In this document: positions 1 through 10,900 of the stretch, piece after piece
Layout: each line of letters begins with the position of its first letter
Position numbering within the stretch: position 1 is the stretch's first letter
Assembly (NCBI GenBank): GCA_004802645.1
Contig: SRKS01000007.1
Span: 2,108,001 to 2,172,000, forward strand
Direction: 5' to 3'
DNA: 64,000 nucleotides
Origin: Amesomyces nigricolor
Lineage: Eukaryota > Ascomycota > Sordariomycetes > Sordariales > Chaetomiaceae
Made by a program: the position numbers and the translations under genes
The notes under the pieces: model-generated
Told to the model about the DNA's origin: nothing
Seen by the model: only the letters and a program-made list of their open reading frames with translations
Databases searched by the model: none

Positions 1-1472
1 CCGGCGACATGCTCCGGAGCCCAATGACATGATCCAAAGTCCTCGTCCGCGGTCAAGTCCCAATTCCATCCGTTTCGGCAGGCCGCTGTCAATTTTTCAG
101 GGCTCGGAGCCGCGCGGTCAGGCCCACCACGGCACCCTTGAGGATGAGCGGTCTGCTTCCGCTGCCAGTCGGGTCCGTCACTATCAGAGCCGTCACCGGT
201 GCTGCTGTTACAGTACTTGGATTCTTGCCCTCGCTGACTTTTGGCGAGAAGGATCGGAAAAATAGACACGCCTCCTATGTTTGTGTAGAAAGTAGCAATA
301 CCGTAGGTCCATCGGAATCACAACCACCTCTCCTTGGCTACCGGAAGCTCGTTCCACAGCGTCGATGTTGTGCTGCGACACTTGTGCGGCCACTCGGAGG
401 CAAACAGCCGGTTTCCAGCCCGCCCTTTCCCCACACTCGGCAGTGTGGGTTGCAGTGCGCCGTGCCAAGAAGGCCCCGGTCCCGATCCGGGTGAGATCTT
501 TTTGCGGGACGCATTCAACTCAGTTGGCCGATGACATTGCTCGATGACCTTCGGCCCGCTTCGAGATATTATTGCCATGTCTTGGAGAATGTTCTGCCTT
601 GCTGACACGTTTAGAAAGCCTATTGGCAAGAAGCCACGCAAACAACCTTTTGCACTGAGATGACACCACCACGCAACATCCGTTGATGGCATGGGTTCTG
701 AGAACAAGACTCTGATGATGGTGAGACAGCAACGCGAGATCTGGCATGGATGTGGCTTCCCGCCTGTGGCAGCAGCGGGATGCGACATGATCTGACGCAG
801 TTACAAACGTATCGCGTGCTTGAAAAAGGGGTGGCTTTTATGACCTTGAAAAGTGTCCCATCTCGATATCATCCTGCGAAAAATCAAATCCAGTGCGTAA
901 GACTCCGAGGAGCTGTTGGTGCCTCGGCCTCCTCTGCCGGCCGGCATCGGAGCGCCAGCCACGTGCCAGGCCACGTGCCAATGACAAACCCAACTGAACC
1001 TCAAACAGCAACCCCCACAAAAGTGCCGTAATCGGTTAGTCTGAATCACGCAATCAGCGACTCGATCAACGCGACTTCGACCAGCGGCGATGGTCCAACA
1101 AGGGCACCGCTTGACGAGATCGGTCCAGAGTTTTTGCCAGAGGGTTGCGGCAGTTATGGAGATGCCATGGGGGTCAGCGTGGGCTGACAAAAAGGTAGGA
1201 TGAACACTTTGCCTTCTTGATCTCCTTCCTCGGTCACTCTCTTTTTCTTGCCATATTCCTTCCATTTCTTCCAGCACTCCTCGCTGGTCACCCCGTTCCT
1301 GTCTGTTTCATCAGTTTGCAGGCGGCTTGAGGCACTTCCTGGGCCTCTTTTTTTTTTTTGCCTCGTGCCTCGATCTTTTGCCTGCGGCCGAGCCACAGCC
1401 CTTGAAAAAGCGTTCAAGGACTCTCCCTCAACCCTCATCTCTGCCCCTGACCACCCCGGCACATCCTCCAAC
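1..1472. other. Intergenic region and MET10 5' leader
   Basis: No convincing gene is visible. The short open frames on both strands lack family resemblance and use codons unlike the neighbouring genes. The last 250 bases become pyrimidine-rich, with a T11 tract near 1348-1358, as expected for a fungal promoter and 5' UTR leading into the ATG at 1473. Confidence 0.6.
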
Positions 1473-4400
1473 ATGCAATTGAAGCACGAGGAGACCACCG
1501 GCGGCCCTGCGCCTGCCGTGGAGACCGCAACCACCCCCGAGAAGATCTCCCGGTGCCAGCAGATCCCGCTCGGCTCCATCTCCGGCCCGACCTATGTCAC
1601 CAGCCAGGTTCTCGTCCAGCAGACCGCCTACAAGCTTTCAGACAAGATCTTCTCCTTCTCTCCGGAGACCTTCAACCTCGACACAGCCGTCCAAGCGTGG
1701 TCCCGCGCCGACGAGAAGAACATCCACGGCGAGACCACCACTGTCGTGCCCCTCCAGACCCGCACCGGCGCCGGCACCTTCGCCCTCGGCTACATCTTCT
1801 CCAAGGACTTCGACCTCAGCAAGCGCCACATCCCCCAGACTCTCCTCGCGCCCTCCCTGAGCCTCCGCCACCTTCGCTCTACCCTCGACCAGCTTTCGCT
1901 CCTCTACGGCGTAGCCAGCCCCTTCGTTGCCCACATCGCCGCGGCCGACTACTCGGCCCAGGATGGCCTTGTCTCCGAGTACGAGAGCGCCCTCCAGCTT
2001 GCCGAGGACCTCGGCCTCGGCCTTGTCTCCAGCGCCTCTGCCTACGAGGCCCAGCACATCTCCCTTCTGGCCACGCTCCTTGCTACCCTGCTGCCCACTC
2101 TCCACGTTTACGATGGCATCCGCACCTCGAGGGAGACCCTCCGGGTGATCGATGCCCTGAGCGAGTCCGCCATTGCCGACGTCTACCAGAAGGTTGCCAA
2201 GGAGGCCGCCACCTTGAACAAGAGGCTGGACACTGCTGGCAAGGTGGTTGAGCTGCTTAAGGCGTTTAACGGCGAGCTTGGGACTTCGTACGCGCCCTTT
2301 GAGTACCATGGCCATGAGGCCCCTGAGCTGGTTCTTGTTGTCTTTGGCAGTGCCGAGGCCCAGCTTGCTAAGCAGGTTGTGAACACGCTGGCGGCTGAGG
2401 GCAAGAAGATTGGCGCTATCAATGTGCGCATCTACCGCCCCTTCATTGAGGAGGCCTTCCTGGAGGCTCTGCCCGAGTCGGTGCGCCAGGTTGCTGTGCT
2501 CGGCCAGGTCTGGGATGCTGTTGCTGTGGAGGATGTCTCGGTGCAGTCCGCTCTGTATGCGGATGTGCTTGCTGCCGTCTCCTTTGCTGACCGGCTGCAC
2601 GAGCCGGTTGTCGTGGACGTCAAGTATGCCGCGGCGACTGCCCACACCCCCAACTCGATTGCCTCCGTCATCCACCGCCTGACTTCCAAGGATGGCGAGG
2701 GCGAGGCCACACTGTCTCTGCACGCCCTGCAGCAGGCCCGCCAGTACACCTTCTGGGACGTCGACAACTCGGCTGCTGTTGCCGCCCCGTCGGGTCTTGG
2801 CAAGCTGTTGGCCCACGAGTCGGCCAGCAATGTCTATGTCCACGAGCTCTTTGACAACCTCGTCCAGGGCGGTGCTGTCCGCACTGACATCCGGAGCTCC
2901 GAGAAGCCGATTGAGGCGCCGTTCGCTGTTGAGGAGGCTGATGTTGTCTTTGTCGGCGAGGAGAAGCTGCTTAAGGATGTTGATGTTGTGAACGGCGCCA
3001 AGTCTGGTGCCAAGCTCATCGTCCGTTTGCCCAACTTCAAGGAGGAGGATGTTGAGAAGCGCATCCCTGCCGCGGCGAGGAAGCAAATCCAGGAGAAGGG
3101 CATTGAGCTCTATGTTCTGGATTCTTCTTTCTCGCCTGCTCTGGAGAAGGATGCTGAGGTGCTCGCCCAGCTTGCCTTCCTGCAGGTTGCCCGGCCCGAC
3201 ATCACCCAGGAGCAGATCGTCAAGTTGGCTCAGATCCAGGACCAAGTGGTTCTGGGTGAGTTTGCGGACGCCCTCCAGCAGGCGCTCAAAAAGGTCGAGG
3301 TCCCTGCTACCTGGGCCGAGGCCGCCGATGCCCTGGCCGCCCCCCGTCTCCAGTCGCTCATGCCCACCAGCTTCGTGCCCTTCCAGAAGGACGAGCCGGA
3401 GCCGGCGCTCAAGCTCGACAGCTGGCAGGAAGCCGCCAAGGGCCTCGTCTTCAAGGAGGCCTACGAGACGGAGACCAACCTGCGGCCCGACCTCACTGTC
3501 AAGACGTTCACGATCCACGTCAAGGAGAACCGCCGTCTCACGCCGCACACTTACGACCGCAACATCTTCCACATTGAGTTCGACCTCGGCGACTCGGGCC
3601 TCACCTACAACATCGGCGAGGCGCTCGGCATCCACGCCGACAACGACCCGCAGCAGGTGCTCGACTTCATCTCCTTTTACGGCCTCAACGCGGACGACCT
3701 TGTCCAAGTCCCGTCGCGCGAGGACCCGACCGTCTCGGAGACCCGCACCGTGTACCAATCCCTGGTTCAGAACCTCGACATCCTCGGCAAACCCCCAAAG
3801 CGCTTCTTTGAGTCCCTCGCCGACTTCGCCACGGACCCCGCCGAGCAAACCAAACTCGCCCACCTCGGCGGTAAGGACGGCGCGGACGATTTCAAGCGCC
3901 TCTCGGAAGTCGAAACCGTCACCTACGTCGACATCCTCCAAACCTTCCAGTCCGCGCACCCCTCCTTCCCGGACCTCATCCGCATCGTCTCGCCCCTCAA
4001 GCGCAGAGAATACTCCATCGCCTCGGCGCAAGCCGTCACCCCGACCTCAGTCTCCCTTATGATCGTCGTCGTCGACTGGGTCGACTCCCAAGGCCGCACC
4101 CGCTACGGCCAAGCCACGCGCTACCTCTCCCAGCTCCTCCCAGGAACAGCCATCACCGCCTCCGTCAAGCCCTCCGTCATGAAACTCCCCACCAGCGACA
4201 CGGCCCCCCTGATCATGGCCGGCCTGGGCACCGGCCTCGCCCCCTTCCGCGCGTTCGTGCAGTACCGTGCGATGCAGAAGGCGCAGGGCAAGGAGATTGG
4301 CGCGATCCTGCTGTATCTCGGCAGTCGTCACCAGCGGGAGGAGTATTTGTACGGTGAGGAGTGGGAGGCGTATCTGGATGCGGGGGTTATTACCTTGCTT

Positions 4401-4664
4401 GGGGCGGCGTTCTCGAGGGATCAGAAGGAGAAGATCTATATTCAGGATCGGATGAGGCAGACGATGGGGGAGATTGTGGAGGCGTATGTTAAGGGTGAGG
4501 GGAGCTTTTATTTGTGTGGGCCGACGTGGCCGGTGCCGGATGTGACGGCGGTTTTGGAGGAGGCGATTGCTGTGGAGGGGAAGGCGAGGGGGGCAAAGGT
4601 GGATCCGAGGAAGGAGATTGAGAGGTTGAAGGAGGAGGGGAGGTATGTGCTGGAGGTTTATTAG
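1473..4664 (+). CDS. MET10: Sulfite reductase [NADPH] flavoprotein (alpha) subunit
   Basis: A single intronless frame of 1063 residues starting at ATG 1473. The frame is open upstream to 1248 but has no better start, and the ATG sits after a pyrimidine-rich leader. The N-terminal half resembles the pyruvate:ferredoxin oxidoreductase-like part of fungal Met10. The C-terminal third is a flavodoxin-reductase module: the FAD motif RREYSIASAQ at about residue 843, the NADP-pyrophosphate loop GLGTGLAPFRAF at about 916, GSRHQREEYLY at about 950, FYLCGPTWPV at about 1012, and the C-terminus YVLEVY. By family knowledge it passes NADPH electrons to the siroheme beta subunit (Met5), reducing sulfite to sulfide in cytosolic sulfur assimilation. 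The length matches fungal homologues. I could not identify a sulfur-regulator binding site upstream with confidence. Confidence 0.95.
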   Translation: MQLKHEETTGGPAPAVETATTPEKISRCQQIPLGSISGPTYVTSQVLVQQTAYKLSDKIFSFSPETFNLDTAVQAWSRADEKNIHGETTTVVPLQTRTGAGTFALGYIFSKDFDLSKRHIPQTLLAPSLSLRHLRSTLDQLSLLYGVASPFVAHIAAADYSAQDGLVSEYESALQLAEDLGLGLVSSASAYEAQHISLLATLLATLLPTLHVYDGIRTSRETLRVIDALSESAIADVYQKVAKEAATLNKRLDTAGKVVELLKAFNGELGTSYAPFEYHGHEAPELVLVVFGSAEAQLAKQVVNTLAAEGKKIGAINVRIYRPFIEEAFLEALPESVRQVAVLGQVWDAVAVEDVSVQSALYADVLAAVSFADRLHEPVVVDVKYAAATAHTPNSIASVIHRLTSKDGEGEATLSLHALQQARQYTFWDVDNSAAVAAPSGLGKLLAHESASNVYVHELFDNLVQGGAVRTDIRSSEKPIEAPFAVEEADVVFVGEEKLLKDVDVVNGAKSGAKLIVRLPNFKEEDVEKRIPAAARKQIQEKGIELYVLDSSFSPALEKDAEVLAQLAFLQVARPDITQEQIVKLAQIQDQVVLGEFADALQQALKKVEVPATWAEAADALAAPRLQSLMPTSFVPFQKDEPEPALKLDSWQEAAKGLVFKEAYETETNLRPDLTVKTFTIHVKENRRLTPHTYDRNIFHIEFDLGDSGLTYNIGEALGIHADNDPQQVLDFISFYGLNADDLVQVPSREDPTVSETRTVYQSLVQNLDILGKPPKRFFESLADFATDPAEQTKLAHLGGKDGADDFKRLSEVETVTYVDILQTFQSAHPSFPDLIRIVSPLKRREYSIASAQAVTPTSVSLMIVVVDWVDSQGRTRYGQATRYLSQLLPGTAITASVKPSVMKLPTSDTAPLIMAGLGTGLAPFRAFVQYRAMQKAQGKEIGAILLYLGSRHQREEYLYGEEWEAYLDAGVITLLGAAFSRDQKEKIYIQDRMRQTMGEIVEAYVKGEGSFYLCGPTWPVPDVTAVLEEAIAVEGKARGAKVDPRKEIERLKEEGRYVLEVY

Positions 4665-5240
4665 AGGGTTTTGGGTGGCAGTGGTGTATAAAGAGCGAAT
4701 TGAGTTTGTTCGGTTCAAATTTGATTGATTGGTTGATCCTACACCGCTATCGCCCGGAGGCATGCCGGACCTTCTACTGCTAGCTACAGAGGTAACCGTA
4801 CCCGAAGGTCGGATGAAAACCTCTGCCGAGGCTTGATTTTCCCATTCAGTTCCCACATCCTGCCAAATCCAGGGCAGTCTTTTCCCTTCCCTCGCATCAA
4901 TGGTGCTCTTCACCTTACGGGGTTCCCTGGAACTTCCCACTCAGCGTCTCCTCAGAATCATCCACTCAGTCTCCACCGCGGATTTTTGTTAGGCAGATTC
5001 CGAACTACCAGATTTTGTGAGGCAGATCTTTAACTACCCTGCGTATTACTTCACCCTTGGTTCGCAGCTCCGCGGGGCTCGGAATTATTCTGCAGCGAGC
5101 TATGCAGGTTTTCCAGTACGTTGATTTGATCGGAAGGTGGGGCAGGTCTTCCAATCTCCAGGACGGCGGTTATTCCTCGGGAATCCTTTGGGGCGAGCTA
5201 GACCCACCCACTTGGACATGCCCTTCTGGAGGGGAGGGGG
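4665..5240. other. Intergenic region after MET10
   Basis: Holds the MET10 3' UTR and then spacer DNA up to the tRNA-like gene. No other coding or repeat signal is seen. Confidence 0.5.
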
Positions 5241-5327
5241 TGAGGGAGGCCGGATTCGAACCGACGACATGCGCAGCTCTTACGCAGATCTTCCAGGTGC
5301 AACACGATCTAACTGCACCACTTCCCC
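5241..5327 (-). tRNA. tRNA-like gene, isotype not readable
   Basis: On the minus strand there is a perfect B-box/T-arm (GTCGG TTCGAAT CCGGC, plus positions 5249-5265) and an A-box-like TGGTGCAGTTAG. The acceptor halves GGGGAAG (5327-5321) and CTCCCTC (5248-5242) pair with one A-C mismatch and one G-U wobble. The segment between holds a GGTGCA/TGCACC hairpin and a TGCGT/GCGCA hairpin with a seven-base loop, AAGAGCT. That loop lacks the expected U33, so I cannot assign an anticodon. About ten bases between the two hairpins also do not fit a standard cloverleaf. It could be a tRNA with an intron, a divergent long-arm tRNA, or a degraded copy. Confidence 0.45.
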
Positions 5328-5850
5328 ACGCCTCAGTTCAAATTTAGTGTTGGCGAGAATTGTGTTCGTAACCTGGTGTCCAGCCCCTGAAAGTGTCAAC
5401 ATCACCCCTGCAAGCATCCGTTGCCATCCGCAACCCCAAATGCGGGGTCGGATCCACCACGGTGGGGCTACCCCAAATGCCGAGAATCCGGGGAACGACA
5501 AGTGCGGGGGAAGCCCCAGGGTGCTCCAACAAACCCGCCGCAATCCGCCGCAGCCCGCCCCGAATTGGTTTGCCGGAGGTGGGGGGTACGAGGGGAAGCT
5601 CTTGAGAAGCGTGAAGGATCGCTGGCTCTTGGCCGGGGCTCGGTCTGGGGGAAGGATTGGGACGTCTTACTCCCGAGGTCGGATCTGCCTTGTTTGGCTG
5701 TTCCGAGAGTGAATCCAGTTCTCACATTCCCATCTCTTTTCTCTCTTTTCTTCTCGCTTTTTGAGTGACATCGTCTTCTGAACTGTTTACTGAAACAACC
5801 CCGACCACTCACCCCTCCATCCAGACACAGCCAACCACCAAGCCACCAAA
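5328..5850. other. Intergenic region upstream of the transhydrogenase gene
   Basis: Spacer and presumed promoter. It ends in a CT-rich leader (about 5720-5850) ahead of the ATG at 5851. No gene is seen. Confidence 0.5.
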
Positions 5851-7578
5851 ATGGGAGCAGCAATCCGCGCCGTGCCCAACGTAAGCCTCCCTCCTCACTT
5901 CCACACTCTACCCCTCCTCTCTCTAACGAACCTCCCAGCGCGCCGCCCGCGCCGTCAACCTCCTCCGCGCAGTCCAATTCACCCACCCCCCTCCTGCCCC
6001 TGCCACTCTAACCCCTCCCACCACCATCACCACGCCTCCTCCCCCTCCTCCCTCTCCACCGTCTCGCGCTTCGCGGAGCGCACCTCTGCCCTCTCCACCC
6101 CACGCTCTACCCGCGGGTATGCCACGCCGCGCGACCCCGCCCAGCAGAAGGAGTATGCATTCGAGATGGCTGCGTCCTCGATCCGTTTCGGCCCGGGGGC
6201 GACCCGCGAGGTGGGCATGGATGTGAAGAATTTGGGGGCCAAGAGGGTCGCGGTGGTGACGGATAAGACGGTGGATGGGTTGGAGGCGATGAGGATGGTT
6301 AGGGAGGCGCTGGAGGGGGAGGGGGTGGAATATAGGGTTTTTAAGGGGGTGAAGATTGAGCCGAAGGATTATTCGTACGTCTTCTTCTTCTGAGATGATT
6401 TGGTTTGTGTGGGGGGGGGGATTGCTGATGTTGTTGTTGCAGGGTCAAAGAAGCCATCGCCTGGGCCAAGCCCTACGCACCCGACGCCTTCGTCGCCGTC
6501 GGCGGCGGCAGCGTCATCGACACGGCCAAACTGATGAACCTCTACACCTGCTACCCGGACGCCGATTTCCTCGACTTTGTCAACGCGCCCCTCGGCAAAG
6601 GCCGTCCCATCGACCGCGCCCTCAAACCCCTCATCGCCATCCCCACGACCGCCGGCACCGGCAGCGAGACCACCGGCACCGCCATCTTCGACCTCGCCAG
6701 CCGGCGTGCCAAGACAGGCGTCGCTCACCGGAATTTGAAGCCTACGCTTGGCATCTGCGATCCCCTGAACACGCGCACCATGCCCGCGGCCGTGAAGGCC
6801 GCGTCCGGGCTGGATGTGCTGTGTCATTCGCTGGAGAGCTGGACGGCAATTCCGTTTAATGAGAGGACGCCGAGGCCGACGAATCCGATTCTGAGGCCGG
6901 CGTATCAGGGCGCGAATCCGATTAGTGATATCTTTTCGTTGAATGCGCTGAGGCAGACGGTAAAGTATCTGCCGAGGTCGGTGAGGGATCCGGAGGATGC
7001 AGAGGCGCAGAGTGAGATGTTGTTGGCGGCGACGTTGGCGGGGGTTGGGTTTGGGAATGCGGGGGTGCATTTGTGTCATGGTATGTACTGTCCTTACGTA
7101 CATTCTCTAACTACTATGAAAGGATTGTTGCTGACAGAGGATGTTAGGCATGTCCTACCCCATCTCAGGCCAAAACCCCGCCTCGTACAAACACGCCGGC
7201 TACGAAGTTGCCGACCCGATCATCCCGCACGGCGTATCCGTCGCTGTTTCTGCCCCCGCTGTCTTCCGCTTCACCGCCGCCTCCAACCCAGACCGCCACC
7301 TGGCTGCCGCCGAGGCATTCGGCGTCGACATCAGCAATGTCAAGCGTGAAAGTGCCGGCGAGGTGCTGGCCGAGGCGCTGACAAAGTTCCTGGCGGACTT
7401 GGGCGACCAGCCGAAGGGGTTGAAGGAGTTGGGCTTTGGGAGGGAGCATATTGAGGAGTTGGTGGAGGGCACTATCCCGCAGGCGAGGGTGTTGATGCTT
7501 GCGCCCGGGTTGGCGAAGGAGTTGGAACAGGAGAGAGAGCAGTTGCGGAGGTTGTTTGAGGATGCTTTGGAGCATTAG
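5851..7578 (+). CDS. ADHFE1: Hydroxyacid-oxoacid transhydrogenase, mitochondrial (iron-dependent ADH family), with an apparent frameshift
   Basis: Exons read as 5851-5880, 5939-6374, 6443-7080 and 7148-7578. The introns start GTAAGC, GTACGT and GTATGT. The mature part shows the iron-ADH fold: AVGGGSVIDTAKLMN, PTTAGTGSETTGTA, GLDVLCHSLESW and the metal-site strand HLCHGMSYPISGQ, the last split by intron 3. HOT oxidises 4-hydroxybutyrate coupled to reduction of 2-oxoglutarate in mitochondria. An Arg/Ala-rich presequence follows exon 1, but its frame (RAARAVNLLRAVQFTH) does not join the frame that continues CPCHSNPSHHHHH and RGYATPRDP. One extra base in the C6 run at 5986-5991 joins them and makes the total exactly 512 codons. 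As printed the gene is broken in the transit peptide; this may be a base-calling error or a real lesion. Family identification is secure; the N-terminal structure is not. Confidence 0.88.
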
Positions 7579-8589
7579 GGGGGTGCGAGCTGAAGAGGTT
7601 GATGTGATTTCGGGTTTTGTTGGCGGGCATCTGTGGCATTTGTTGTAAGTCGTGACAGTTGCCGAGGGCTAGAAACCAAAATAGAAGCAGATTGGTGCAA
7701 TAGAAGCAGATTGGTGCAATAGAAGCAGATTGGTGAATAAACCAAATCATTGCCGCGGACTCGTTGATGGACTGTGATTAATATTTGAGGCCAAGAGACG
7801 AGGAACCATTGTTCCAATTGCTGCTCTGCTGGCGATTGGCCATATAAATAACAAGAGCACAATAGGAAATAAACCGCATCATTGCTGCCGACTCTGGGTT
7901 CTTGGGGAGGTGGTTGTGGTTGATTTGGAGTTGGGCTGAGGCAATGAAGAGAAGAAAAGCGGTGGTAGAAAATGTTATTGTGAGCTATTGTTTTATTTTT
8001 ATTGTGTCAATCAAGTCAATTTTGGCCGAGCGAAGACTACAATGGTTGAAGTATGTGCCGAAAAAAAGTTATAAACCAGCGCTATTGCTGCAGATTCAAG
8101 CTCAAGCTCAAGCTCACAGCACAATGGCAACGGACGACCGCTGCTGAATTTATAGACTGCAACATAAATGGAGCGGAATTCCATCCTGCCGTTGTGGCGG
8201 GGAAAGTCTGTCTCTGAATTGTGTGCAAGTCCAATTGTTGAGTGGGTGTCCAGCCAAAAAACGGGCAAAATAGAGAATAAAATTGATGCTCTCCCCATTC
8301 GAAGTTTAAGGCACAGAACAATAGGGTAGAAACCACCATCACCGTCACTATAAACTACACCATAAATGGCTGCGTATCCTATTCAGTCTCTGTGATGCTC
8401 AGAGTGGGCCTTCGATGGGCAGAGCAACCGAGTATATGAATCTACTTCTTTTGCCCTTCATCACCGAACTTAGACTCACAACACCCTCATCACTGTTCTT
8501 ACCATCACTAAGAGTTAAAACATATTCATACCAGTTACAGCTTTGATAGCTTCTATCCTATCCATCACACAACACCACCTTCTCTCAAC
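7579..8589. other. Intergenic region, AT-richer than its neighbours
   Basis: About 1 kb without a credible gene. It contains the 19-bp tandem repeat listed separately, a short (AGCTCA)n stretch near 8097-8114, and a CT/CA-rich leader before the ATG at 8590. Confidence 0.5.
7681..7736. repeat. Three tandem copies of a 19-bp unit
   Basis: The unit ATAGAAGCAGATTGGTGCA occurs at 7681-7699 and 7700-7718, followed by a nearly complete third copy to 7736. It lies just downstream of the transhydrogenase stop codon. A minisatellite-like array; no function can be assigned. Confidence 0.9.
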
Positions 8590-9767
8590 ATGGACTCAAC
8601 AGCCACGACCCCTTCGCCCTCATTGTCCCAGCCCCTCGTGGCCCCGGCTGCTGGCCAGCCTTCCATCACAACCTCAGCCCAAAGTGACGGCACAATCCAA
8701 CATGACACACCTTTTCCAGCCAATGATTCGTCCAATCTCGCCCATCCTACCGATCCCATCGAGCAGCACTACCACAGCACGGTTAATGAGAGCCCGTCCT
8801 ACACCAATTCTCAGCACAACACTACCAGCAATCATCACAACCCGCAAAAACAACCTTCCCATAATGCTCCCTCGGCTTCCTCCCACATCATCTACGGGGA
8901 CAGCATCGCTGCCGGCGCGGCACCCCTCGCCATCAACGAGCCGCCTACCCAATCGCCCCTTTCCACTCCCGCCAACATGGACTCGGACGAAGAGTACGAC
9001 GCAGACGACGAGGCGTCCCCTCCTGACGAGGACCGCGACGAAGACGACCTTTCCGAATCGGAATTCCTCGACTCCCTCTTCCCAGGCGAGCCGTTCCACC
9101 CGATGTACGACCTCACCCCCACCACCCCCCCATCCCCTCCACCCCTGCCAACTCCGCCGCCTCCTCCGCCACCTCCTCCACGGCCTCGTCCCGACCCTCC
9201 TTGGCGGCATGGTTCGACCTCCCCTCCCCCCAATACCCCACCCATACAGGCCACTGGCCCACCTCCCCCTCCTCCTCCTCTTCCCCCTCCCTCTCCTCCT
9301 CAACCAACTTCACCTCCGACTTCGAACTCGACGAACCCTCCCGCTTCGCCCTCCCGCCCGCGCAAATGGTGGCAGTTATTTTGCTGGTCGGGCAGCATGT
9401 CGACGATGAGCTCTACCCGGAGTCGGAGGTGGAGAGGTTGATGGGGATGGACACGGAGGGGGGGTTGAGCAGTGATTGGGAGAGTGAGGAGGAGGGCCGG
9501 GGGGTTGAGTGGAAGGGGGGGGAGGATGGGGAGTGGAGGGGACGGGCGGGGGGGAGGAGGGGGGTGCGTAGGGAGGGGGGTGGAGGGGGTTGGTGGGATG
9601 AGAGCGGGGATGTGGAGGACGGAGAGGACGGGGAGGATGGGGAGAGGGTGGAAAGGGAGAAGGAGGAGGAGGACTGGTCGGGGTATGAGAGCACGACGTC
9701 GTCGATGGTGTCCTTGACGCAGTGGTGGCTGGAGGTCGCGGACCCAAGGATATTTGATGCTTGGTAG
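8590..9767 (+). CDS. Hypothetical low-complexity acidic/proline-rich protein, frame interrupted
   Basis: I do not recognise a family. From ATG 8590 the frame encodes an STQ/P-rich region, then an acidic block (MDSDEEYDADDEASPPDED) and FLDSLFPGEPFHPMYDL. It then runs into an implausible poly-proline frame. The frame of a second ORF (9201 register) instead continues as SSATSSTASSRPSLAAWFDL and ends with a Gly/Glu-rich acidic part and WWLEVADPRIFDAW. One extra C in the run at about 9134-9137 joins the two halves into 392 codons. No GT-AG intron in the right phase does so. The protein would be largely disordered. Either the gene is damaged or one base was lost in sequencing. Confidence 0.5.
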
Positions 9768-10900
9768 GGGGTGATATTGCGGGGGATGGTGGGTTGGGGG
9801 GAAAGGTGGGAGCTTGGGGGCGGTTGGACACCGCTGGACGGTGGTCGGGGCGCATCTTGGAGGCTAGCGGAGGGGGCTGAACGCCGTGGGGGCTGCTGGA
9901 CAGCGCCGAGATGGGATCTGAGGAGGGCTGGCGTTGCCGGAGAGGGGGCGGTGTCTCGGAGTATTCCTTCTTGGAATATCCGTCTTTCTCTTCTTTCGAA
10001 CCGGCTGCGAGAAACCGAGAAACGGGAAGGTGGACGGGTTTGGGGACGTTGGAGTTGGAGTCGGTGGTGTGGTTATTGGGGAGGTCATGGTCACGAGGTT
10101 TGGAAAGGAAGAGTAGGGTTGGAGGACGGGTTGGACACTGCAGGACGGTTGTCGAGGTGGATATCCGAAGGAAGAAAGTTTGGAGTCGGTAGGGGAGATG
10201 CTGCTGGGACAGTGTCAATATGGATTTCTTATGGTCGGTTCGGAGTTGGAGGCGTTCGGTGTCTGGGACTGCAGGACAGTGCCCAGCGGGGAGAGGGAAG
10301 ATACATGGGAATTTACGGGTCAGGAAGAACTCGGGTAGCTTAATTTGAGGAATGGAAGAAGGGCGTTTATGATCTGTGTATTTCAGCCAAGAACCGTGCA
10401 AGGAGGGAAATGGTGACAGATGTCTTGAATGAAGCAACTTCCTTTCGCCCACTAAACAATGAAAGAGTAAATACCACTTATCACAAGTACTTCCCATGAT
10501 TGACACCCTTGGTTCTTTATATGGATGGAGGATGTGAATCGAGATGCCAGTTCCTACAAACCATGCAGTGACAAACACATCTTGGACTTCAACCTTTTTA
10601 TGGACCTCTCAAAAGCGTATTCCCACTCAAAACGCCATGTTCCCACGGATCCAAGCCGCTTCCACAACCTCGTCCAGTGTTTGCAACAACGCATCAACAC
10701 AGCCAGCACGGCACACACTGACAGACGACAAGAGAAACATGCGTATACTCCATCGCTAGACCTCCCCGGGCACAATGACAACTCCCAAACACCATCCGAA
10801 AAACGATTATGACACCCTACATTTGCGTCTCCTACCCAAATCTGCCTCTCCTAGGTATCATCCTTCCCTTCCCTTCCTCCATCTCTACTCCCTATCCTTC
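9768..10900. other. Intergenic region between convergent genes
   Basis: Contains 3' flanks of the hypothetical gene and of SEC3. A 400-codon antisense frame (9376-10578) overlaps the previous gene and this spacer. It is Pro/Ser/Thr low-complexity with no family signal, so I do not call it. Confidence 0.5.

Noticed and set aside
1638..4031. 797-codon antisense frame opposite MET10
   Set aside because: Mirror of the GC-rich MET10 codons; Leu/Val/Gly/Glu-biased with no domain.
9104..9248. GTACGA...TACAG as an intron to join the two halves of the 8590 gene
   Set aside because: The phases do not match: the exon would enter the downstream register at the wrong codon position.
9376..10578. 400-codon minus-strand frame
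   Set aside because: Pro/Ser/Thr low-complexity, overlaps the acidic gene and spacer, no family pattern.
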